Shown here: one piece after another, positions 51,855 through 64,000 of the stretch
Numbering within the stretch: position 1 is the stretch's first letter
Layout: each line of letters begins with the position of its first letter
DNA from: Bugulina stolonifera
Taxonomy: Eukaryota > Bryozoa > Gymnolaemata > Cheilostomatida > Bugulidae
Assembly: GCA_935421135.1 (NCBI GenBank)
Contig: OW285187.1
Span: 9,362,001 to 9,426,000 of the forward strand
Direction of reading: 5' to 3'
DNA: 64,000 nt
Notes under the pieces: generated by a model
The model's database searches: none
The model's input: only the letters and a program-made list of their open reading frames with translations
Told to the model about the DNA's origin: nothing
Made by a program: the position numbers and the translations under genes

Positions 51855-53525
51855 ATGAAAATGTGGATGATTAGGTGAATTTAATTTTGGATAATCAAGG
51901 ACAATTGTTTTTCTTAAATTGTGAATCTCAATAAACAAGCTTTCATATAATGTCAAGCTGGACTCGCACTTGAGGAATGAAATCAAGAAGTAAGATTGGA
52001 GAAGCAAGAAGTGAATCCATAAATCATAGCTTAGGCTCAGTTCAGCCATCTCAGATAATCTCAGACCTCTACAAGCTTTCCTTTTGAAAAACTATATGCA
52101 TAGTAATACTTGTATGCTAGGCCTACAGCTATGATTACTCAGCACCACAGCATGAAAATTAATGCCCGAAACTGATACCTCAAGTTATTTCCGCACCTGA
52201 AGACTTGTATATTAAGTGGATATTGAATGGGCATGTAAAGCCTTGCTTTGTGACAAGACATAATGAATATCTGCCTTCATTTTACACGTTACAGGGAGTG
52301 TATGTTAAAATAGACTTGGTGCTAAAACCTCAGCATAGATTGGTACGATTCAGACACAATTTAAATGTATAGCAGGTTGGTGAGGATTAATTAAACATTT
52401 GTAAAATGTTTTGTAAAAACGACACTAATCTAAAAGACGAAGTCCAATGATTCGAACAATATACAAGTATAACTAACAAGACTCAAGAATTTAATAAAGT
52501 GTAAATGAATTGTGGTCTAAAACTGATACCTTGAATGTTATAGTATCTGAGAAACGACTTATGCATTCAACAATCTAGTTGTTCCAAAATAGAAAACCTT
52601 GCTTCACAATGCACGCCTCTCATGGTAATAAATGCCTGCCTCCACTTTACAGTAGGCCTATAAGTCATACGGGTAACCGTGTCAGTGTGATTTGCTCATA
52701 GTTATATAATTTATGCTGTGAGAGTGTATCTAAAATTTTGAATTATTATTTGCAATATCAATGTTCATGAATATAAACACAACAATTCTACTGTTCTATC
52801 AAAAGCATTTATTATTATCACTTTATATTTTAGATGAGGTGCAGAAGAGAATCTCAGGCTGTATACACAAATTTACTACACCTACGCTATGTCTTGTTGT
52901 CAATTAATATTAATTTATGATCATCTTTTTATTATAAAAATCTTCACTTATCATTGTTTATTATATTAAATTAAAAATATAACATAATTAATAGTTGTAA
53001 TAATTAATAATAAATTAGGTAGTCTATAAAATCGAGTCTAGTGTTCAAGTTCATACATACAAGTGAAGTAAAAGCCTGACTAGTTAATTGAGATAAAATC
53101 TTATCAATTTCATTTGCAACAACAATACAATCCAATGATATGATGATTGATTAGGTAGTATCATGCTAATAATAATCTTCTAATTATTTATAAAATACAA
53201 ATTAAATACAAAATGTATGTTAAATATTAGTTTATTATTAATATAATATCAAAATAATAATTATTAATGTAATTTTGACAAAACATAAATAAAATAATTA
53301 TAATAAATCTAAAATAAAATTAATAATGATAATCAGTAGGCTCATAGATATAAAAATAGTTGTATTAGACTAATAAAGTATTCATCATTTCAATAGTCAT
53401 AGTCATGTTATATATAGTTCTACTTATTCCAAAAAGATAATAATAAATAAATGAGCTATAACAAAACATAACATTTAGCTCAGTAGCCAGACATCACAAT
53501 GATAAGACTAAAGACTTTAATAATA

Positions 53526-53602
53526 ATCAAAATCATTAGTGGAGCTGCCTTCTAAATTATTTTAAAAATAATTTAGAAGGCAACTTCATTAATGATTTTG
53601 AT
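53526..53602. repeat. 77-bp near-perfect palindrome (hairpin)
   Basis: Two arms of about 38 bp (beginning ATCAAAATCATTAGTGGAGC and ending with the complement) with almost no loop. The arms differ at three positions, all transitions. This looks like a palindromic mobile-element relic rather than a microRNA precursor, which would need a larger loop. Confidence 0.7.
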
Positions 53603-54255
53603 ATCTATATTATTCTTCAGAACCTAATCACTGTTGGGTTCAACCTTGTCTCTGTCTGTATAATAGATAGAGTTAAAACCATAGAGCTATCTATGGTTAG
53701 AATAGAACTCTATATAGTTATTAGTATAGATAAAGACATATTGATATTCCAACAAAAAATTACATAAATGAATAATAATAATCACTACTAGTTCCAGTCT
53801 CATTTACAAGAGAGTGATATTTCAAATATAGACAACTCCTAAATTTAAAGCTTGCGGGAACGTAGCAGCCAACCGACTGTATTTCTGATTTCTACGCTTC
53901 AAAAGATCTTAGGGCTACGATCTGCATGCTAGTGATTTTATTTTTTGTTTTTAATAATTTTTATTATTGTAGAGTTATTTTTATGTTATTTATTATTGTT
54001 GTTGTCTATCCTGATAGCAAGAAAGGGATGCTTTTTTAAATATATATATATAGATCCATTCGGGTTAGAAATGCGGTAAAACCTGGGAGATCAAGGCCTT
54101 TCTCAATTAGAATTACTTACTCAATGAAATGAAGTAGAATTAATTAGTTAATCAGCAGAAAAAAAACATTACACACAAGGTAATAAAATATAATAATGAT
54201 TATTATTAATTATAAAAACAACATGTATACATGTTTTTTCCTTTTACTTCTTGGT

Positions 54256-54335
54256 TTTTCTAATCATAGAGTTCCTACGCTTTGACCTCTTCCGAGGGTC
54301 TCAGTGGGAAAATTCAATTAAAAAAAAAAATCTAA
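54256..54335 (-). repeat. Dispersed repeat, copy in minus orientation
   Basis: Reverse complement of the repeat at 44098-44170: CTTCCGAGGGTCTCAGTGGG is the core on the plus strand. It is followed by an A-rich run. Confidence 0.75.
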
Positions 54336-54595
54336 AAGATAGTGATTTTACCTCAGAATTTACCTCAGATGAGGTGAGGTAGGACTCCGCCAGCAATTTC
54401 ATATAAATCTATGAGGGAGCCTCTAGTTTTCACTATTTTTGGACTAGGGGGTCTGCAATTTTTACAGTATATTGTGATGGTACGCCAAGTCGTATCTTAC
54501 ATCTGACACTCATTATTGTGTGCATACATGTATATATCTGCTTGTACTTTACTCCTATATTGTTGTATATGATTATATCTAAGTCTTTTAATGCC

Positions 54596-55129
54596 TTTTA
54601 TACCCATGTACAGAGGCCCGACCTCTCAGAATCCATTGATATCCATTTTGTACATGAATTGGACCATTATAAGCAACTTTTGTAGAACCCGACCTATTTT
54701 GGGTCGGCCGTCGGGCTTCCGGCGGCCATCTTGTTGCGCAACTTCCGGACGACCACACGTCGTCTTTTCCCGACGTCACGTCGGCCGGAAGTCCTTATAC
54801 TATATAAAGGGCACTGTTTTACTGTTCATTGTCTCAGTCTTCACTTGGCTTTCAATAAAGACACATCTATACTTGATACAGGGACTTTCTCTTCCTTTTA
54901 CTAGGTCATTCGCTTAGCGAACCGCCTACTAGGTCGAACTACTCTCTTTCATTGTATAGTCTGAAGGTCGGACTTGAGATCAGATGGGTCGTCTTTGGTA
55001 GTATTTGGGCTACTGAGACCGCTCGATCTTTCATGTAATGCGAAGTCCTATTACCACTCATAGGCACTTCATTTCTGGGTCGATAGTCGTCCAAGGACGA
55101 CCGCACCAAATCACAGAAACCATTACAAT
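54596..55129 (+). mobile_element. LTR-like repeat (solo-LTR candidate), copy 2
   Basis: Related along its length to 37688-38218. TATATAAAGGGCACTG near 54802 and TTCAATAAAGACAC near 54851 are conserved in both copies, as are the GTCCAAGGACGACC-like segment and the ACCATTACAATA end. It abuts the 3' end of the LINE fragment at 55159. No gag or pol of an LTR element is in the window. Confidence 0.6.
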
Positions 55130-55158
55130 ATCACTGTTTAGGATTGGAGGTCGGTTTC

Positions 55159-57225
55159 TCATCTTAGGCCTATCTCACGAATTGTTCGTGGCAGGAAACT
55201 AGAGTGGTAAATGCAGTTTTTGGCTGATATTGAGGTGGGCTCTCCTCTGGCAGCTACTCTAGTGGTCATTGTTACTATCTCTCTGTCACCCACAATATCA
55301 TCATATGCTCTGGATAGAGTGGAGTGTTGTTCTTCATTCTGAAGAATCCTGGTCAGTAGACACAGGCGATGGTTTTTTCTTCTATTTTCCAGGGTTCGGA
55401 TCTCTAACTGATCTCTCGGCTCTGATACACTGTCAGTACGTCCCTTTAGGTTAGCTATAAACCGTATGGCACTGTTCTGGATGAGTTCTATATCATGGAT
55501 CTTGTTCTTAGTTGAAGGGTCCCATACTACATCTGCATACTCAAGTATAGGTCTGCGTATACTTGTGTAAGCCAGTAGCCTGGCCTCTTTTGGAGCATGG
55601 TACATTAAATGTTTGATTCCTCCAAGTATTTTACGAGACTTTGTGCATTTCTCATGTATGTGCTGATTAAACTTAAGATCTTATTGAATTGTTACTCCTA
55701 GGTATTTGACGGTTTCTGCCCATTCAAGACATGCAGTGCCTAGTTTGTATTGAGGTGTGGGTGTTACTCTTCCAAAGTTTATAGCTAGGCATTTCTTTTC
55801 ATTGAGTGGCATTTTTCATTTTGTAGACCACTCGTGTACAGTGTTGATGTTATTTTGGAACATTTTTGTGTCCTCATTTGTATTTACTGTTTGGTAAAGT
55901 AGAGTGTCATCAGCATAAAGGCCAACTTTACATGACAGCAGGTCTGAAAGGTCATTAAAGTAGTACAAGATTCAAAATATAGGTATTTCAGTTAGTAAGT
56001 TCATATTTTGGGCTTCAAAATGCTATGCAACTTGACTTGGTTGAACATGTACAAATGGCTGTATTTGAACCCCAAAAACCGTTGAAATATAGTGATTTTG
56101 TAAAAGCTCAGAAAATTTTGCCAGGAATTTCCAACTATTCATTGATGTCACTTGTCTGTTTAGTATGAAAGAGCATCCACATAGTTGAACAAAGAAACAA
56201 AGACAACCAATGAGAGAGTGTTAGTTATAAATAGGTCAATTGTTACCATTGTTACTGTGGGAGTAATGCTGTTTACATTATTATAGTTTAGTTTATTGTA
56301 CTAGTGCACATGACTAGTTGACCTATTAAAACCAATTGTAAGCAAGCCCATGTTCATTGACAAATTTCAGCAAATCATCGGGACAAAAGTAGAATCCCCT
56401 TTACACATTAGTAGTTGAAGAATTAAGCTATGTACATGTTGCATGAATACTAAATATAGACCGGTGATTCATAGTAATTTGCATTAGAACAATCAGTGTT
56501 TGCGCCGGCTCATAGAACTAGTAGTCAACGTGCCGCTTGATTGCACTAGTGATAACCTGAACAAGTGACGTCACTTATTCACCTATTGTTGAATAGCTGA
56601 GCATTTTTGGCAATATATAAACTTTACAGTCTGATTACACTGAAGTAAATAAAGTAAATATAGTCAATTTGCATATCATCTTGAAGCTAAAAGTGTTACC
56701 TAACTGACTAGAATGGTCAAATCCTCAAAAATTGAATACTTTAATATAGCACAAAAACAAAGTCGGTCTAAGTACAGAACCCTGTGGCACTCCTGAGGTT
56801 ACTGTGCACTTTTGTGAGCTAGCTCCTTTGAGCACAACGGATTGCTGTCTGTCAGAGAGAAAATCATGTATCCAGTTTAAAAGGTATCCATTTATCCCTG
56901 GTATCTGCTTTAGTTTTTGAAGTAACATTAGATGTAGTACTTTGTCGAAAGCTTTTTTGAAGTCCATTACTATGGCGTGTGTAGTGTGACCTTCATTTGC
57001 TGCCTTTGCCAGGTCATGATAGGTAGCACACAATTGTGTCTGGCATGACAGCCCTCTTCTGAAACCATGTTGTTGATGGTGAAGTACACTGTCTAATACT
57101 TCATTCAGATGGTGCAGCACAATGTGTTCCATCATTTTGCATGGAATACTCGTCAAAGATATGGGTCTGAGGTTGTTTGGGGACTCAGTGTCGCCACCTT
57201 TGTGTATTGGTGTTACATTATAATA
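55159..57225 (-). mobile_element. 5'-truncated, disabled non-LTR retrotransposon (reverse transcriptase part)
   Basis: The minus strand encodes the C-terminal part of a LINE reverse transcriptase of Jockey/CR1 type: fingers-palm sequence with NNLRPISLTSIPCK, HGFRRGLSCQTQL, DFKKAFDKV and SGVPQGSVL (56770-57210), the catalytic YADD at 55906-55917, and the thumb/C-terminal region RRPILEYADVVWDP (55159-55605). The frame is split by a nested insertion (55959-56740) and has in-frame stops at 55816-55818 and 55681-55683. The 5' part, including any endonuclease, is missing; coding similarity stops near 57225 in AT-rich DNA, typical of incomplete reverse transcription. Not functional. Confidence 0.9.
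55959..56740. mobile_element. 782-bp insertion in the LINE flanked by TTAA
   Basis: TTAA lies at both borders (55955-55958 and 56741-56744), and the reverse-transcriptase frame resumes if the insert plus one TTAA are removed. TTAA duplication and clean integration are characteristic of piggyBac-type transposons. The termini share only a few inverted bases (AGTA at both ends, with ATTCAA nearby). No transposase is seen. Unknown family. Confidence 0.6.
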
Positions 57226-57467
57226 ATCAATCAGTAGATAGTCAGAGAATAAGTGAATAGTCATAGAATATAATAGGCTATAAGAATTAAAATAAATATA
57301 TTTTATTAATTATTTGAATTAATTACTAATTAGGTTTAGTTAAAATTAAATTAATTAATCATTATTTATTGATTAGGGCCTACATTAGATTATTATAATA
57401 TTATTAATAATTATTATTCTTTATTTTCATATGATCATAGACATTATTGAGAAATGAAATTATATTA

Positions 57468-57760
57468 AACTCACCGGCTTATACTCCTCGGCGTGACCAG
57501 CCCCTTGCAGGTTGCACTGCCAGGTGCCAGTGCTGGCCAACTCCCTGTGAGAAAGGCCCAGATGATATGCCCTTTTTCTGGCAGGGGTAGAGGGGTTGTT
57601 TTGAAGCCATGCTGGCTTGCGTGACCCCAAGGACTTTTATATGAGGCACAGGAGCAATTGTGGCTGGATGCTCTTTCTGACACCACCGTGACCGGGATTC
57701 GAACCTGAAACCTTCAGCATGAAAGCTCAGCATTCTAACCCCTAAGCCACGGCTGCTCCC
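57468..57760 (-). mobile_element. tRNA-derived SINE with 20-bp target duplication
   Basis: Minus-strand element with A-box-like TGGCTTAGGGGTTA (57736-57749) and a perfect B-box GGTTCGAATCC (57695-57705), followed by a body containing GTCAGAAAGAGCATCCAGCC, which resembles the conserved central domain seen in some animal SINE superfamilies (from memory, uncertain). Flanking 20-bp direct repeats at 57448-57467 and 57761-57780 differ at one base, showing target-primed insertion and relative youth. Much more GC-rich than its surroundings. Not a tRNA gene. Confidence 0.88.
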
Positions 57761-58370
57761 TGAGAAATAAAATTATATTAATTATTATAAATTATTATTA
57801 CTGAATTTGTCACTAACAACACTCGCGCTAATTGAAACTCACTGGTGAACACTATCTGCTTTTTGGATAGTATGAATGATGTTATATAATATCAACAATT
57901 ATAGTATTGTACTCGGGCCCATCTCAGTATTGGGAATTGATATGAATCCCAAGTCTATAGGATTCACCTTCTTGTTCAAATTGAGTTTGGACAGCTCCTA
58001 CTCAAGACGTCATTACCTGACATCACCATGGGATGGGTAAAACAGTTAATCGGATCTAGTTTCATTATGGCAGCCGGAATTCACTGTTTAAATATAGTTG
58101 GTTATTGTAGTGCATTTAGCACTTCTATTTAACAAACTTCAGAAGCTGAAGTTTATGTGAGTGACAGCAGTTGAGCTCTGACTAGACACGCTTACCTTTC
58201 ACTGTAATAGGAGTGGGCTTGAGCCTGTGACCTTAAAGCCTACACCATCACTGCATCATCCTGCCACCCAATTTTATTGAATGTGTGTTCTGCATAATTT
58301 CAACAATTTCAACACACTCTATACTCCTACTTTCATGTAGACATCTGTTTTATCTGTAGGTTGTAAGACA

Positions 58371-60658
58371 ATGGAGGAATCAGGGTCGGATGAAGAACGC
58401 ACTACCAATAAGTACGATAGTAAGTGCAGTACACTGAAGAGCTACCTCTAATTCAAATTATTTGCCTCCTTCTATAAGCGGTCTAGCGGTCTTCGATGTT
58501 GCTAAAGATTGCTATGCTATAGATATAGAAATCACCCTATGAAAATGTACTTTGATGTTTTAGAATTGTCTGATCTCTCACTTGAAGAAGTACAAAAACT
58601 GCGGAACAAGTTAGGGATAAAGCAGTAAGTTATTGTTATGTCATGATTACTAATGGATTTAATTTCAGTGGCAAATATAGTGTATGTATAGTGCTAATAG
58701 TAATAGCTGTTGTTACATTTCTGTAGATTCAATAAGAAGTTTGGTTCCAAAAGGTTATCCACAACTCAGTCAGGAATGGCTAAGAGGAAAGTTAAAAATT
58801 CAGCGTAAGTTTATTAACCTCACTGATACTGTATTTGTGCACCATTTGTCACTGTGAAACTGCAGCTTATATATATATTTCCAATTTTATAAATTAAATG
58901 GTCATGTTTGTCATGTCAATTTCTATATGCAATGCATAGATGTAATATTAAGTCACACTTTATAATATAAAAGTGTAATTTGAATGTTACAATGGACAAC
59001 CCAACTAGACAACAATTTTCAGCTTGTTTTTGGTGAATATTACATCGCACGGTGCATACTCACATTTATTTACTATAAAATTTCCACTGACCAATATTGT
59101 AGGTTGATATTGTCCTAGAATGTAGTCATGCCTCACGCACAAGTCTCAAAGTACAATATCCTGTGAAGCAATATGTGATAGGATGTTCTGCACTTTCACC
59201 TCTGTAATTGCAAAAATGTTTATCTGATAACACCATATAGATAGATGATGGATTTCCTCATGCAATTACTCTAATATATATAATATAATGGTAGACCCTC
59301 AGTTCTAAGTATGTCGGGGTGGTATCTTTTATATCCTATAGAGGAAAGGCGATGAATATCAAGTTGTGAGCTCATGCTGTTTTTCTGCTTGTTTAGTCCT
59401 ATTGAGGTCTCATCTAAGCGGCCTCCGAATCTCTCGAAAATTTCTTCAATGACCCAGAAAACAGTAACCAGAGATCCTAGATTTGATGACCTATCTGGCA
59501 CATTTGATGACCAGCTGTTTAAAAGGTCTTATAAGTTTATAGATAAACTGAAAGCTAAAGAGGCAAAGGTATGTAAATATATTATATGCTCTTTCCACGC
59601 TTGAGTAATATAGTGACATGTTTCACTACGTTCTACAAGGTACTCAGACACTGCACTCATTTCAATGCCTGAAAAATACTACTGTATATAGCACATGGTA
59701 TTTACATGTTTGTGTTGTGTTGTACCTCTAGGCAGTGCGTAAGATAGCACAAGATGAAGAGCTAGATGATGTAACAAGGAAACGAGCGAAGGACATGCTT
59801 ACTAGATTGGTAATATATCTCTGATTCTATAATTCATTAATGTTTTGTCTACACTATCAAGCTCATGGTGCGGATGTGCAGAACACTTGTATGTAATGAC
59901 AAGTGCAGAAATGGAGATTACAACAAGGTACTGTATTCTCGCTGTTGCTGCCGATGCTACTATACTGAAGTAAAATTTTCTGTTCCAACATTATCATACT
60001 ATGCTAATATTTTAATTAAAGGAGCAGAGAAAATCAGCTAAAAAGACTACATTAGTTGAAGACAAGGTAGAGGAGAGACTGAAAGAAGAACGTAAACAAG
60101 CAATTAAAGAGGGACGGAAGCCGTTCTTCTTAAAGGCCTGTGAGTAATTAACAGTTTTTACTCTTCCATTATGATAATAATATGATAGCTTACATTGATG
60201 AAAAATATGCTCAGCAAACCTAAATAATGCCCCTGTCAGTCGCTGATGGAGCGATTGTCTCACGAGGGCATGTTTTTCTTTTATCGGCGCAACAACCATC
60301 ACCTTGTGTACATGTTGTACAGAACCAAGATTTTCAAATCTTCTCTACCACCCATTACTGACATGTCAACTGGAGGTCTTTCAATCATATGTGACAAATC
60401 TGCTAAGCCAACTACGTATTTATGTGTTACTGTGTTATCTTATGTGCCTGTTCAATGAATATTTGAAAGAGTAATATGCCTCACACTGTGAGTCACACAT
60501 TGTCCTTTTGTCACATTACAGCTGAGAAAAATAAGCTGGTATTGGCTGAGAAATACAAGGAGCTGAAAGACAAAGGCCAGTTGGACTCCTATCTTAAGAA
60601 GAAAAGGAAACAAAATGCTAAGAAAGGTTCATCTATACCAGAAAGGTCACTTAGATGA
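58371..60658 (+). CDS. RRP36: RRP36 orthologue, ribosomal RNA processing protein
   Basis: Seven exons: 58371-58419, 58564-58624, 58727-58804, 59397-59568, 59732-59809, 60022-60139 and 60522-60658; phases join to 230 aa (human about 260). RRP36 is a nucleolar component of the 90S pre-ribosome needed for early cleavages that release 18S rRNA. The N terminus is acidic (MEESGSDEER) and short. The conserved core has KRPPNLSK and RDPRFDDLSGTFD (about 88-100), then FIDKLKAKEAKAVRK, a long charged coiled-coil-like stretch, the hallmark EGRKPFFLKASEKNKL, and a basic C terminus YLKKKRKQNAKK that could act as a nucleolar signal. Poly(A) signal candidate AATAAA at 60776-60781. The P450 gene converges on it from the right, the two stops being about 260 bp apart. 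Confidence 0.94.
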
Positions 60659-60756
60659 CCCATTCAGTGGTTGTTGTGGATGAATTTGCTTGAATGATTA
60701 TAATACTATGTATATAATTATAATATAGTATAACAGATGTATATAAAATACTATAT

Positions 60757-60781
60757 TTTATTTATCTTTTATGTAAATAAA
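60757..60781. promoter_or_regulatory. Overlapping convergent poly(A) signals of RRP36 and the P450 gene
   Basis: AATAAA on the plus strand at 60776-60781 (RRP36) and on the minus strand at 60757-60762 (P450, about 160 bases past its stop) lie within 25 bp, so the two transcripts probably end in one short bidirectional termination zone. Based on hexamers only. Confidence 0.45.
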
Positions 60782-60920
60782 TATTGTTTAAATTAATAAG
60801 AGTATATATCTAATAGCAAAGAGTTTATAACAAAATCATTGTATTACACACAAAATGGTTGGAGATTTACAATAAACATTAAAATGATATAGAACAAGTG
60901 AACTGTTACATATGATTGTG

Positions 60921-64000
<3,080 letters not shown>

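Larger units (their letters stand above)
51347..54595. other. Intergenic AT-rich DNA upstream of TMEM41B
   Basis: No gene recognised. Holds an (ATT)n microsatellite at about 51823-51853, a near-perfect palindrome at 53526-53602, long TAATAA/TATATA stretches (52900-53460) and the inverted copy of the dispersed repeat at 54256-54335. The TMEM41B promoter should be just above 51346. Confidence 0.6.

Noticed and set aside
53526..53602. MicroRNA precursor
   Set aside because: Loop too small and arms too perfect for a typical animal pre-miRNA; no further evidence available.
57479..57733. 84-codon minus-strand frame (and an overlapping 71-codon frame)
   Set aside because: Lies entirely inside the SINE defined by its target duplications.

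Overview
This 64 kb window is nuclear DNA from a non-vertebrate animal. It is AT-rich, its genes are split by short to medium GT-AG introns, and intergenic DNA and introns are full of minisatellites, SINEs, MITEs and a decayed LINE. All recognisable genes are conserved metazoan ones. The palindrome TACATGTA is very common. A marine invertebrate such as a sponge would fit, but no gene here settles the phylum.

Layout. 1-3029 holds no gene I can support. 3030-24776 (+) is a complete class-1 P4-ATPase lipid flippase (ATP8B type), about 25 exons. 25252-26885 (-) is a two-exon ZIP-family zinc/iron transporter (SLC39A1/2/3 type), convergent with the flippase. From 27111 to about 42030 the block [3' half of the flippase + ZIP gene] is repeated twice more. 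The two extra flippase parts (27111-32540 and 36170-39537) are dead fragments, while both extra ZIP genes (32926-34627 and 40021-41830, both -) are intact. ZIP copy number has therefore risen to three by tandem duplication that dragged along useless flippase exons.

44588-46565 (+) is a five-exon gene resembling bombesin-receptor-activated protein C6orf89. 47270-51346 (-) is a seven-exon TMEM41B orthologue (VTT-domain ER scramblase). 51347-58370 has no host gene; it carries AT-rich DNA, an LTR-like element, a 5'-truncated LINE with a nested insertion flanked by TTAA, and a tRNA-derived SINE with a 20-bp target duplication. 58371-60658 (+) is a seven-exon RRP36 orthologue (ribosomal RNA processing). 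60921 to beyond 64000 (-) is a CYP4V-like cytochrome P450 whose 5' end lies outside the window.

The genes are unrelated housekeeping and metabolic genes, not an operon or pathway. The most notable things are the ZIP amplification with signs of gene conversion, two minisatellites whose units span a real splice junction, and several transposon insertions that can be dated against empty sites in the paralogous blocks. Exon models rest on consensus splice sites, reading-frame continuity and remembered family sequences; no alignment or transcript was available.
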